Origin: JAJEEA01 sp965243615
Lineage (GTDB): Bacteria; Acidobacteriota; Vicinamibacteria; Vicinamibacterales; UBA8438
DNA: 64,000 nt
Direction: 5' to 3'
Assembly (NCBI GenBank): GCA_965243615.1
Contig: CBDEVO010000003.1
Location: 2,728,001-2,792,000, forward strand
Positions 24,215-32,585 of the stretch are shown here, piece after piece. The notes under the pieces were generated by a model, which was not told the DNA's origin, did no database searches, and saw nothing but the letters and a program-made list of their open reading frames with translations. Made by a program: the position numbers and the translations under genes. Position 1 is the stretch's first letter. Every line of letters starts with the position of its first letter.

Positions 24215-25255
24215 TCATGGGATCGGCACCCGGTCGACGATGTCCCCGATGACGTCGTCGACCCGTACGCCGCGGCCGGCCGCGTGGGGGGCGAGCCAGA
24301 TGCGGTGGCCCAGCACGTAGGGGGCGAGCGCCTGCACGTCCTCGGGATAGACCTCGGCCCGTCGGCCCGACAGGAGCGCCCAGACCTTGACGAGCCGGCC
24401 CCAGCAGATGGTGGCGCGGGGCGAGCCCCCGAGGTCGACGAACTGCTCCACCAGGGGCGACGGCGAGTGCTGCCGCCACTCCGTCTCGGGGCTGTAGGGC
24501 CGGGTCGCCGCCACCAGCCGGCGGATGTACCGGCCGAGCGCGTCGTGCAGGAACACCTGCTCGCCGATGCGTGCCCGCAGCTCGATCACTCGCGCCTTCG
24601 GCATCAGGCCGTCGAGGTGCACCTTCTTGAAGTCGAAGGCCACCAGCTTCTGCTCCTCCTCGGGGGGCAGGTAGCCGATGTTGACCATGATCGCGAACCG
24701 GTCGGTGGCCGCCTCCGACAGGGGGAAGGTGCCCTGGCCGAGCTCGATCGGGTTCATGGTGGCGATGGCGAAGCTGAAGGCGGGGAGCTTGTAGGTCTCC
24801 TTGCCGACGGTGACCGAGCGGTCCTGCAGGCCCTCGAGGAACGCGCTCTGCGACTTGAGGGGGATGCGGTTGATCTCGTCGAGCAGGATCACCTCGGCTG
24901 AGGCGAGAGGGCCGAACTCGGTCATGAACTCGCCGGTCGCGGGATTGATCATCTGGAACCCGACGACCTCGGTCGGCTGGAGGTCGGCCCGGCCCTGCAG
25001 GCGCGCGAACCGGGCCCCGCTGATGGCGGCGAGGATGACCCCGAAGAAGGTCTTGCCGACGCCGGGCACCCCGCGCAGCAGCAGGTTGCCGGCGTTGACC
25101 TGCCGCTGCTCCTCCTGGTCGTAGGTGGTGGGGATCTCGGCCAGGAGCACCATGTTGGCGAGGGCCTTCTCGCGCTCGTAGCCGACGAGGGCCTTGCCCC
25201 CCTCGGCGATGATGGCGTCGTGGAAGTCGACGGCGTCCTGCAGGTCGGCGTGCAT
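24215..25255 (-). CDS. MoxR-family AAA+ ATPase
   Basis: A 346-residue MoxR-type AAA+ ATPase. Walker A is GVPGVGKTFF (about residues 66-75), Walker B is SAEVILLDEINRIPLKSQSA (about 120-140), sensor 1 is AFSFAIATMNPIELGQGTFP and the arginine-finger region is LSEAATDRFAIMVNIGYLPP. The C-terminal lid is ATICWGRLVKVWALLSGRRA, typical of MoxR. It sits between a small helical protein gene and a DUF58 gene, all in one direction and close together, so the three form one module. MoxR proteins remodel or activate partner proteins; the client here is unknown. Confidence 0.93.
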   Translation of the reverse strand: MHADLQDAVDFHDAIIAEGGKALVGYEREKALANMVLLAEIPTTYDQEEQRQVNAGNLLLRGVPGVGKTFFGVILAAISGARFARLQGRADLQPTEVVGFQMINPATGEFMTEFGPLASAEVILLDEINRIPLKSQSAFLEGLQDRSVTVGKETYKLPAFSFAIATMNPIELGQGTFPLSEAATDRFAIMVNIGYLPPEEEQKLVAFDFKKVHLDGLMPKARVIELRARIGEQVFLHDALGRYIRRLVAATRPYSPETEWRQHSPSPLVEQFVDLGGSPRATICWGRLVKVWALLSGRRAEVYPEDVQALAPYVLGHRIWLAPHAAGRGVRVDDVIGDIVDRVPIP

Positions 25256-25273
25256 GGGTCTGCGCCGGCGCGG

Positions 25274-25792
25274 CTACGAGGCCCCGTCCGCCTCCAGCAG
25301 GGGCCTCAGCCCGCCCCAGACGTCCGGGTCGAGGGCGAGCAGGGTCGCCAGGTAGAGGTCGACGTCGGGCGCGTCGAAGCGCGCGCGCAGGCCGTCCACC
25401 GCCGGCGTGAGCCGGTCGGCCGCGAACGGCTCCGGCTCGTGGCCCGGCGCGATCAGGCCGTCGTCGTTCGGGACCTCCAGCGCGTCGAGGAAGGCGCCCA
25501 GCAGGGCCCGCCGGTGCGCGAGGTGCAGCGTCGTCAGCAGGGTCGAGGCCAGCGAGTTGTCGGGACGGACGCGCCGCACGAAGTAGTCGACCCGCTTGTC
25601 GACCGGCAGCTTCCGGACCCCCGCGGGCCGGAAGCGCAGGGCGTCGGCGAGGGCCTGGTCGGCCTCGCGGCGGAGATCCGGGTCGTCGGCGTACATCGCG
25701 TGGACGGCGAGCCGGCGGACCGGATCGTCCAGGGCCGACCACAGGCGGGCCGGCGTCAGCTTGTCCAACGGGAGGTTCTGCAGAGGGGACAC
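25274..25792 (-). CDS. Small alpha-helical protein of the MoxR module
   Basis: A protein of about 172 residues with no recognised family. It appears all helical: LPLDKLTPARLWSALDDPVR, RLAVHAMYADDPDLRREADQ, RALLGAFLDALEVPNDDGLI and DVDLYLATLLALDPDVWGGL. Its stop lies 18 bases before the MoxR start, so it should be co-transcribed as the first gene of the module. The GTG at 25792 (VSPLQNLP) is the likely start; the frame stays open upstream but reads as low-complexity arginine-rich sequence. It may be an adaptor for the ATPase. Confidence 0.6.
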   Translation of the reverse strand: MSPLQNLPLDKLTPARLWSALDDPVRRLAVHAMYADDPDLRREADQALADALRFRPAGVRKLPVDKRVDYFVRRVRPDNSLASTLLTTLHLAHRRALLGAFLDALEVPNDDGLIAPGHEPEPFAADRLTPAVDGLRARFDAPDVDLYLATLLALDPDVWGGLRPLLEADGAS

Positions 25793-25926
25793 GATTGATG
25801 GGGAAGCGGGGAACGGGCCGGTGCGGTGTCGAAGTTCAGGTTCCAGCGCGGACCGGACCGCCCCGGGGCGTCGCCGACCGCGCATCCGATCCTACAGGAG
25901 TCGGCGCCGCGATGCCGCGCAGACTG

Positions 25927-26472
25927 CTAGGGGTCGGTCCGGCGCTCGGCGATGAACTCGCGGGCCATGCGGCGGGCGCTGTCGCGGATGGAGCGCACCG
26001 CCGCGTCGTTGGTGATGGTGGCCCGGGACACGCCGTCGATGTCCTCGCCGACGGCCATCGGGGCGAGCACGCTCTTGCCCCGGAACTGCTCGATGAACTC
26101 GGGGAGGTCGATCGAGAAGTAGCCGAACGGCTCGTCGTGGTACACCATGCTGACGTCGAGCAGCACGCCGCTCGGGGCCATGCCCACCAGCATCCAGATC
26201 TCGCCCTTGTAGCCGCGGACGTCCCGCGCGAAGTCGACGGTGAAGAACCCGAGGCCCACCAGGATCTCCTCGCCGTCCGGTCCCGTCCGATAGCCGCGGT
26301 AGTGCGGCGTGCCGCGGTCCACGAACCGGAACGTCTCGGCCCCGGGCAGCGCCTCGCGAAGGTACAGCTCGTAGCGCGGGATGTCGTCGGTGGCCCGCCA
26401 CCGCTGCCCGAGGGCAGCGGTGGGCAGGCCGACGATCACGAGCATGGCGGCCAGCCATGCGGCCGGTTTCAC
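25927..26472 (-). CDS. FMN_bind-domain periplasmic protein (NosR/NqrC-like)
   Basis: A 181-residue exported protein: signal peptide WLAAMLVIVGLPTAALGQ, then an FMN_bind domain. The segment MLVGMAPSGVLLDVSMVYHD, EPFGYFSIDLPEFIEQFRGK and EDIDGVSRATITNDAAVRSI carries the covalent-flavin motif (S-x-A-T; in NqrC and RnfG the FMN is attached to the last Thr), with Arg in the place where Gly is usual. GTG at 26472 has AGGAGG upstream. It lies 20 bases downstream of the CxxCH protein gene on the same strand, so the two are co-transcribed. A paralogue is encoded at 30030-30644. It probably passes electrons on the periplasmic side. Confidence 0.85.
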   Translation of the reverse strand: MKPAAWLAAMLVIVGLPTAALGQRWRATDDIPRYELYLREALPGAETFRFVDRGTPHYRGYRTGPDGEEILVGLGFFTVDFARDVRGYKGEIWMLVGMAPSGVLLDVSMVYHDEPFGYFSIDLPEFIEQFRGKSVLAPMAVGEDIDGVSRATITNDAAVRSIRDSARRMAREFIAERRTDP

Positions 26473-26492
26473 GTCGTTGCCTCCTGGCGCCG

Positions 26493-28685
26493 TCAGTCCG
26501 CGAGCGGGTGCGGCCGCAACTGGAAGTGCACCATCTTGCTCGGGGTGCCCTTGCCGCCCTCGATGTGCCAGTTGAAGTTCCCGCCGTAGTTGGCCCAGAG
26601 GCCGCGGCCCTTCCAGCCCGCGTCCGGGTCGTCGATGCGCCCGTCGAGGCCCCGCGAGAAGAAGCCCAGGGGGTAGGGGATGCGCAGCACCACCCACTCG
26701 CCGGTGTCCGGCTGGAGGGCGAGCAGCGAGTCCGAGCTCGAGCCGTTCGCGATGGGGATGTTCTCGCCGAGCCCCAGCGTGTTGAACTGGTCGACCCAGT
26801 TGTAATAGTGGAAGTCGCCGCTCCCGGGGTCGTCGACCCCGTTCAACTGGGGGCCGGGGGTCGGGTAGAGGGTCCATCCCTCGGGGCAGTGCTGGCCCGT
26901 CGCCTCGGGCCCGTTCAGCACCGCGCATTTGCTGCGGTCGAAGCTCGCCATGTGGCCGCTGCCCGACAGCGCCGTCCAGATGACGCCGTTGCGGTCGACG
27001 TCGATGCCGCGCGGCGCGTGGCCGGTCAGGGCCGGGTCCACGTCGGGGTTCTCGATCGACGGCGGCTCGTAGACCTCGGCGATGCACGTCTCCGGCGGGT
27101 TGTCGCCTCGGTCGAGGCGCACGATGCGGCCCGGGAACGGCCCCGTCTCGGCCCCCCAGACGGTGTGGTCGACGGGGTTGGCGATGACCCCGTAGAAGCC
27201 GCCGCCGACGCGGGTGTCGCGGGTCGGGTCGACGTCGCCGCCGGGCTCGTTCCAGGGCCGCGTGATGCGCCCGTCGCCGTTGGTGTCGAGCACCTTGGGG
27301 CACCAGCCCTGGGCCGCCTTCTCGTCGCCGGTCTCGTCGTAGAGGCGGGTGTTTATCCACGACACCACGTTGCCGCTGCCGCTGAACCACAGGGTGTCGT
27401 CGGGGTCCTCGCCGAACTGCAGGTGGTGGGTGCTGAAGCAGGTGTCGAGGAGCGCGAACTCACCGGTGGCGGGGTCGTAGTACGACGCGTGGCGCCGTCC
27501 GGTGCGCGACATCGGGAACCACTGCGCCGACGGGTGGTCCGACCCCTCGCCGCACCACTCGGGCCCCTGCGCGCCCCGCACCGTCGAGGTCATCCACACC
27601 CGTCCCTTGCCGTCCATCATGGGGTTGTGCGGGTCGGCGAGCTCGTCGGGGTCGTTGCCCCACAGGATCTCGTCGCCGTAGTAGTACGAGGGCTGGAGCT
27701 GGGTCTGGGGGAACCTGGACACGATGGTCTCCGGATCGTCGCGCACCGGAATGACGATCTCGGTCGAGGTGTGGGCGTTCGGGTCGGTGACGACGAGGGT
27801 GCCGTGCCCGGCGTCGACCGAGTAGACGGGGCCGTTCGCGTTGACGCGCGGGTTCCGCTTGTCGGTCACGATCTCGTCGTGGATGTAGGCGGTCGGCCGC
27901 CCCCAGTCCCACATGGTCAGCACGAGGTTGCGCTCGACCCCCGCCGGCCGCGGCGGCGCCGGCGGCAGCTCGCCGTCGGCGATGCGCTCGGTCCAGTCGG
28001 CGTACATCTGCAGGCCGCGCTCGCGGCCGAAGCGGTTCATGCCCGCGTTCATCGAGGCGCCGCGCTGGCCGGTCTGGACGCGGTGGTCCCAGGCCGCGAG
28101 GGCCGAGTCGAAGTCGTCGAGCTGGTCGATCTCACGGGTGATGCGGTTGCCGAGCTGGTGGCAGAGCTGACACCCCTGCTTCATGCGGTCGACCCACCGC
28201 GCCTGGCTCGTCATCCCCGGCGAGATGCCGTTGCCGTCGGGCCCGGTGCCGGGGAACTCGCTCTCGTCGGGCACCTCGATCAGCGAGTACCAATAGTTCG
28301 CGGGGTAGATCTGGGCCGCGTCGCGGGGCGTCGGGGCGAGAACGGCGCGCAGGGCGACGTCGTCTCCGGGGCGCCCGGTCACCTTGTCGGAGTCCACTAG
28401 GCCGTAGCCGCGGACCCAGAGGTCGTAGGCGGCGTCGGGAAGCTGGGGCAGCAGAAAGCGCCCGTCGTCGCCGGTGACCACGATCTTGACGAGCTTCGTC
28501 TGCAGGTCGTCGGTCTCGGCGATCACCCAGACGCCCGCCTCGGGGCCGTCGTCGCTGCGGACGACCCCGGTGATCACGCCGTCGTCCGCCAGTTGCCGGG
28601 CCCCCGCCGGCCCGGTCGTCCAGGTCGCCAGGACCGCCAGCGTGCAGGCCGCCGCCGCGGCGCCGAGCGCGTGTCGCATGCTCAT
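26493..28685 (-). CDS. Secreted CarboxypepD_reg plus streptogramin-lyase-like protein with haem motif
   Basis: A 730-residue exported protein. The signal peptide (LGAAAAACTLAVLATWTTG) is followed by a carboxypeptidase-regulatory-like domain (GVITGVVRSDDGPEAGVWVI). A single c-type haem site, MKQGCQLCHQLGNRIT, lies near residue 170. A long beta-propeller resembles virginiamycin B lyase/NHL proteins (PHNPMMDGKGRVWMTSTVRG; HAPRGIDVDRNGVIWTALSG). Repeated asparagine/aspartate-rich loops suggest metal sites. The haem motif and the linked FMN_bind gene downstream suggest a redox role rather than antibiotic cleavage. ATG at 28685 has GGAAGGGG upstream; an ATG two codons on is equally possible. Confidence 0.8.
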   Translation of the reverse strand: MSMRHALGAAAAACTLAVLATWTTGPAGARQLADDGVITGVVRSDDGPEAGVWVIAETDDLQTKLVKIVVTGDDGRFLLPQLPDAAYDLWVRGYGLVDSDKVTGRPGDDVALRAVLAPTPRDAAQIYPANYWYSLIEVPDESEFPGTGPDGNGISPGMTSQARWVDRMKQGCQLCHQLGNRITREIDQLDDFDSALAAWDHRVQTGQRGASMNAGMNRFGRERGLQMYADWTERIADGELPPAPPRPAGVERNLVLTMWDWGRPTAYIHDEIVTDKRNPRVNANGPVYSVDAGHGTLVVTDPNAHTSTEIVIPVRDDPETIVSRFPQTQLQPSYYYGDEILWGNDPDELADPHNPMMDGKGRVWMTSTVRGAQGPEWCGEGSDHPSAQWFPMSRTGRRHASYYDPATGEFALLDTCFSTHHLQFGEDPDDTLWFSGSGNVVSWINTRLYDETGDEKAAQGWCPKVLDTNGDGRITRPWNEPGGDVDPTRDTRVGGGFYGVIANPVDHTVWGAETGPFPGRIVRLDRGDNPPETCIAEVYEPPSIENPDVDPALTGHAPRGIDVDRNGVIWTALSGSGHMASFDRSKCAVLNGPEATGQHCPEGWTLYPTPGPQLNGVDDPGSGDFHYYNWVDQFNTLGLGENIPIANGSSSDSLLALQPDTGEWVVLRIPYPLGFFSRGLDGRIDDPDAGWKGRGLWANYGGNFNWHIEGGKGTPSKMVHFQLRPHPLAD

Positions 28686-28848
28686 GTTCGTCCCCTTCCG
28701 AGTTGGTCGACGGTCGACGTGTCGAATCGTAACCGTAGCGCATCATAGCAGCCCGCGGCAGAAGGCCCCGCCGGCGGACGGCGAGGAAGTCGATTTCCCG
28801 GCCGGCTATAATCCCGAGGACTGAACGACGCGATTCCCGGGAGGTGCC

Positions 28849-30030
28849 ATGCTCGTTCGCTCCGCCGCTCTCGCCCTGATCGCCGCCGTCGCCGCTTCCG
28901 CCCTGCTGCCGCCCCCGGCCGCGGCGGAGGAGCGTCTGGTGACGATCGAGCGCTTCGTGCCCCACACGTCGACGGTGCCCGCCAACGAGGGCCAACGGGT
29001 CGGCCTCTACCTGCGCGAGAAGGCGTCGGCCGAGGCGATGGCCCGGTTCGAGGCCGGCGCGGCCCCGGAGGGGCGCGTCGTGCTGTTCGTGCACGGCGGC
29101 TCGGTGCCGTCGGTGCCCGACTACGACCTCGACTACCAGGACTACAGTTGGATGGGCTACCTGGCCGAGGCCGGGTTCGACACCTTCGCGATGGACCACA
29201 CCGGCTACGGCCGGTCGCCACGCCCGAAGATGGACGACGCCTGCAACATGAGCGAGGCGGACCAGGCCATCGTGACGCCGCACCCGCTGGCCGCGCCGTG
29301 CGAGCCGAGCTACCCGTTCGGGTCGACCACGGTGCAGTCCGACTGGGACGAGATCGACACCGTCGTCGACTACATACGCGAGTTGCGGGGGGTCGAGCGG
29401 GTCAGCCTCGTGGGATGGTCGGCCGGCGGCCGGCGCACCGGCGGCTACGCCGCGCGGCACCCGGAGAAGGTGGACAAGCTCTTCCTCTTCGCGCCGGGCT
29501 ACAGCCCCGACGGGCCGTCGGAGGCCCCGGGCAAGCTGCCCGCCCCGGGCGTGCCGATGCGGCTGCAGACGCGCGACACCCTGATGCACGGCCGGTGGGA
29601 GGACAACGTCGCCTGCGAGAACCAGGTCGACCCCGGCGTCCGCGCGGCCATCTGGCGGAGCATCCTGTCATTCGACCCGCTGGGGTCGGTGTGGGGGCCG
29701 CCCGAGGGGGTCATGCGGGTGCGGGCCGGCAACCCGTCTTGGGGCTGGAACCGCGAGTACGCCGCGAAGGTCAGCGCGCCCACGATGATCGTGGTCGGCG
29801 CGCAGGACAACCCCGACGCCCGAGGCGTGCTGCACGCCGACCTGACGGGGACCGACTCGCGGGTCCTCGTGACCATGGAATGCGCCACCCACTTCGCGAA
29901 CTGGGAGAGCGCGCAGTACAGGTTCATGCACCGGGCGACGCTCGAGTGGCTGTCCGAGGGCACCTTCCGGGGGCACCGCAACGGCGTGTACCGGGTGGGC
30001 GTCGACGGGGCCGAGCCGACGGGCGAGTGA
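28849..30030 (+). CDS. Secreted alpha/beta hydrolase
   Basis: A 393-residue exported hydrolase: signal peptide SAALALIAAVAASALLPPPA, oxyanion region RVVLFVHGGSVPSVPDYDLD, nucleophile elbow VSLVGWSAGGRRTGGYAARH (Ser near 186), the acid in MIVVGAQDNPDARGVL and the His in MECATHFANWESA. An insertion around residues 125-165 (DDACNMSEADQAIV...CEPSYPFG) carries two Cys that may form a disulfide over the active site. ATG at 28849 follows CGGGAGGTGCC. Its stop overlaps the start of the second FMN_bind gene (TGATG), so the two are translationally coupled. The substrate is unknown. Confidence 0.88.
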   Translation: MLVRSAALALIAAVAASALLPPPAAAEERLVTIERFVPHTSTVPANEGQRVGLYLREKASAEAMARFEAGAAPEGRVVLFVHGGSVPSVPDYDLDYQDYSWMGYLAEAGFDTFAMDHTGYGRSPRPKMDDACNMSEADQAIVTPHPLAAPCEPSYPFGSTTVQSDWDEIDTVVDYIRELRGVERVSLVGWSAGGRRTGGYAARHPEKVDKLFLFAPGYSPDGPSEAPGKLPAPGVPMRLQTRDTLMHGRWEDNVACENQVDPGVRAAIWRSILSFDPLGSVWGPPEGVMRVRAGNPSWGWNREYAAKVSAPTMIVVGAQDNPDARGVLHADLTGTDSRVLVTMECATHFANWESAQYRFMHRATLEWLSEGTFRGHRNGVYRVGVDGAEPTGE

Positions 30031-30644
30031 TGGGGCGCGCGTCGTCAGGGCGTGTGCCGGCGGCGCCGGCCGGTCGGTCGGGCGACCGCCGGCCCCCGGG
30101 TCGTCGCGGGGTCCTTCGCCCCGGGTTTCTGGCCGTCGCGCTGACCTTGGCGGCGGCCGCGGCGGCCATCGGGCAGGGGGTGGTCTCGCCCGCGGACGAG
30201 CGCGCGTTGCGCCGCCTCGTGCCCGACGCCGACCGCTTCGAGCTGCACGACCGCGGCGCGCGGCACTACCGCGCGTTCGCCGCGGCCGAGGCCGGCGCCG
30301 CCCCCCGGCTGATCGCGCTCGCCTTCTTCACCACCGATCTCGCGCCCCGCATCTACGCCTACAAGGGGCGCATCGAGAGCCTGGTGGCGATGGACCCCGG
30401 CGGCCGCCTCATCGGGGTGGAGGTGGCGCACCACTACGAGCCGTTCGGCTACTTCTCCATAGACCTGCCCGGGTTCACGCCGCAGTTCGAGGGCAGGAGC
30501 ATCCTCGATCCCCTCGAGGTCGGCGGGGAGATCGACGCCGTGTCGCGCGCCACCATCACCATGGAGGCGGCGACCCGCGCGATCCGCCAGGGCGCGAGGC
30601 GGCTCGCCCGCGACTTCCTCGCCGAGCAGCGCGCGGATCGCTGA
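30030..30644 (+). CDS. Second FMN_bind-domain periplasmic protein
   Basis: A 204-residue protein whose ATG overlaps the hydrolase stop. An Arg-rich N-region precedes a hydrophobic export segment (FLAVALTLAAAAAAIGQG). The FMN_bind domain closely follows the paralogue at 25927-26472: IESLVAMDPGGRLIGVEVAH, HYEPFGYFSIDLPGFTPQFE and GEIDAVSRATITMEAATRAI, with the same S-R-A-T flavin site and the same HYEPFGYFSIDLP signature. The two proteins flank a divergent promoter region and share an ancestor. The NosR-like polyferredoxin gene 765 bases downstream gives a natural redox partner. NosR itself joins both parts in one chain. Confidence 0.85.
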   Translation: MGRASSGRVPAAPAGRSGDRRPPGRRGVLRPGFLAVALTLAAAAAAIGQGVVSPADERALRRLVPDADRFELHDRGARHYRAFAAAEAGAAPRLIALAFFTTDLAPRIYAYKGRIESLVAMDPGGRLIGVEVAHHYEPFGYFSIDLPGFTPQFEGRSILDPLEVGGEIDAVSRATITMEAATRAIRQGARRLARDFLAEQRADR

Positions 30645-30676
30645 CCGGTTCGTTCGGGCCGGTGTCTCCGCGGCCC

Positions 30677-31033
30677 TCAGCTCTCGGCGAATCGGGCTTC
30701 CAGCCGGGTCAGGCGCTGTTCGATTGAGAGCACGGCTTCGGCGAGAAGGCGGATCTGCTCTTCCAGGCGTTCGGCGACCGCGTTGAAGTGCGCCCGCGTG
30801 CGCTCGCCCTCGGCCCTCACCTCCTCCTGGGTCGCGAGTCCGGCAACGGCGTTCCGCAGCTCTTCCTTGGTGGCGAGCGGGGCGATTGCCTTCCGCAACT
30901 CTTCCTTGGTGGCGAGCGGGGCGATTGCCCTCTGGAGATCGTCCTTCGTCGCCAGGGTTGGCAGGATCTGCTCGATCCGATCGACGCGGCGATTCAGGTT
31001 CTCGACAACTTCTTCCATCGTCCGGCCGTCCAC
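30677..31033 (-). CDS. Small coiled-coil repeat protein
   Basis: A 118-residue, wholly helical protein with four 13-residue repeats (LATKDDLQRAIAP, LATKEELRKAIAP, LATKEELRNAVAG, LATQEEVR) between residues 25 and 75. It ends in heptads (AERLEEQIRLLAEAVLSIEQ, RLTRLEARFAES) that predict a coiled coil. Proteins of this LATKEEL type resemble the short CCDC90/DUF1640-like helical proteins found across bacteria. GTG at 31033 is chosen because AAGGAGGG lies 5 bases upstream; the ATG at 31018 lacks one. It is transcribed towards the FMN_bind gene. The role is unknown. Confidence 0.7.
   Translation of the reverse strand: MDGRTMEEVVENLNRRVDRIEQILPTLATKDDLQRAIAPLATKEELRKAIAPLATKEELRNAVAGLATQEEVRAEGERTRAHFNAVAERLEEQIRLLAEAVLSIEQRLTRLEARFAES
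30855..30975. repeat. 39-bp tandem repeat inside the coiled-coil gene
   Basis: The unit containing TCTTCCTTGGTGGCGAGCGG then GGCGATTGCC occurs twice almost unchanged (starting near 30862 and 30901), with diverged flanking copies. It encodes the 13-residue LATKEEL repeats. Near-identity at DNA level implies recent expansion or gene conversion. Confidence 0.75.
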
Positions 31034-31408
31034 GGCAACCCTCCTTCGCCCGCCCCGGCTGCGATGAGGAGGCCGCCGTCCCGCAGGTGGGCATTCTATC
31101 ATCGGTTCCATGGCCCATATGTCGAGCAAGGAGCGTGCCACCCGCGATGTCCGCGGCTCGGCGCCCGAGGGATGGTCCGCCGCCTCGGTCACCGTCCGAC
31201 CACCGGGCAGATGCTCATCCTGACGGCTCCTCCGCGCGAAAGACGTTCCGCCGCCCGGGAGGCCGTTCCGCGGGCTCGGCCGGCGGGCGAAGCGTCCGAG
31301 CCGTCCGGGTTGGCCCCGGCCGCCGCGGATCGGACAGAATAGGGACGCGCCGGCCGCAACCGCGGCCGGCGCGGCGTTCCGCCCGCATCGGCAGCTTCGG
31401 GTGTCTCC
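31034..31408. other. Intergenic region with perfect hairpin before the polyferredoxin gene
   Basis: About 375 bases between divergent genes. The only clear structure is CGCGCCGGCCGC, loop AACC, GCGGCCGGCGCG at 31346-31373, a perfect 12-bp stem 35 bases before the polyferredoxin start and without a T-run. It could act as a leader hairpin that affects translation or mRNA stability. Confidence 0.5.
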
Positions 31409-32392
31409 ATGACCTGTGGTTCTCCCCGCGTGATCCTTGCCGGCGCCGTGCTGCTCTTCGGGCTGGGCATCGCTCCATCCGCGGCGGCCCAGCCGGCGCC
31501 GGCCGAGCCGCAGCCGCTGTCGCTGGACGATCTGGCCGCGCTCGACGCGCTGCTCGAGGAGGAGGCGGAGGAAACGGCGGCGCTGCTCGATGCCGGCGCG
31601 GCCGTCGACGTCGCGGTCCTGGGGCTCTTCTTCGCGTTCGCGATGTACAGCTTCGTGAGGAAGGACGACCGGCTCAAGGTCGCCAGCCTCGTGCTGGCCG
31701 TCGCCTACCTCGGGTTCGTCAAGGCGAGCCTGGTGTCGGTGGTCGACATCTTCGGGGCGATGCGCGGGAGCCTGCCGGCGTGGACGGACGGGCAGGCCTA
31801 CTACCTTCTCATCGGGTTCACGCTGGTGACCACGGTGCTCTGGGGGCGGCTGTACTGCGGGCGGATCTGCGCGTTCGGGGCCCTCACTCAGCTCATGGAC
31901 CGGGTGGTGCCGGCGCGCCTCCGCATCGAGCCGCCGGCGTGGCTCGATCGGCGCCTCGTGTATCTCAAGTACGGGATCCTGGCCGCCGCCGTCCTGTACG
32001 TCCTCGGGGGCGGCGACACCCTGGTGTACCGCTACATCGAGCCGTTCTGGATGTTCACGCTGAGCGGCAACGCGGTGATGTGGACGCTGCTCGCGCTGTT
32101 GCTGCTGGCGACGGTATTCGTGCGCAACCTCTACTGCCGCTACCTGTGCGCGGTGGGGGCGGGCCTCGGGCTGCTGTCGAACCTCACCGTCTTCCGCATC
32201 AAGCGATGGAGCGAGTGCGACACGTGCAAGCTCTGCGAGAAGACGTGCGAGTGGGGGGCCATCGACGGCCCGAAGATCCTGGTCACCGAGTGCGTGCGGT
32301 GCGACGACTGCGAGCGGCTCTACGCCGACGAGGACCGTTGCCCGCACTGGCTGATTCAGAAGCGCGCCGCGGCCCGTGCGGCGCGCGCGTGA
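31409..32392 (+). CDS. NosR-like membrane polyferredoxin
   Basis: A 327-residue membrane iron-sulfur protein. An N-terminal export segment is followed by helices at VAVLGLFFAFAMYSFVRKDD, LASLVLAVAYLGF-like, AYYLLIGFTLVTTVLWGRLY and MWTLLALLLLATVFVRNLYC. The two membrane-edge Cys motifs GRLYCGRICAFGALTQ and RNLYCRYLCAVGAGLGLL match those of NosR/NapH-type proteins. A cytosolic end carries two Cys clusters (CDTCKLCEKTCEWGAI and CVRCDDC...CPH) for 4Fe-4S centres. The periplasmic FMN_bind domain present in real NosR is missing, but two separate FMN_bind genes lie nearby. It is predicted to move electrons across the membrane to or from the periplasm. Confidence 0.88.
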   Translation: MTCGSPRVILAGAVLLFGLGIAPSAAAQPAPAEPQPLSLDDLAALDALLEEEAEETAALLDAGAAVDVAVLGLFFAFAMYSFVRKDDRLKVASLVLAVAYLGFVKASLVSVVDIFGAMRGSLPAWTDGQAYYLLIGFTLVTTVLWGRLYCGRICAFGALTQLMDRVVPARLRIEPPAWLDRRLVYLKYGILAAAVLYVLGGGDTLVYRYIEPFWMFTLSGNAVMWTLLALLLLATVFVRNLYCRYLCAVGAGLGLLSNLTVFRIKRWSECDTCKLCEKTCEWGAIDGPKILVTECVRCDDCERLYADEDRCPHWLIQKRAAARAARA

Positions 32393-32585
32393 GGAAGCAC
32401 GTCGGCAGCCGGACCGCAGCGGGCCGGTGCTGCCAGCGGCTCATGACCGGCGACGTCGCCCTGCTCGGCGGCGGTGAACCCGAGTACCGATTCTGACCAC
32501 CGCCGTCCCGCCGCATCGGTCAGAATGGAGGAGGCGCCGACCGCCGGCCCCCGGGGAGCGAGCGGCCGAGGTGGAGAGGAAAGAC

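Noticed and set aside
26457..28400. A 647-codon plus-strand open frame
   Set aside because: It is antisense to the haem-motif propeller gene, with valine- and arginine-rich low-complexity protein.
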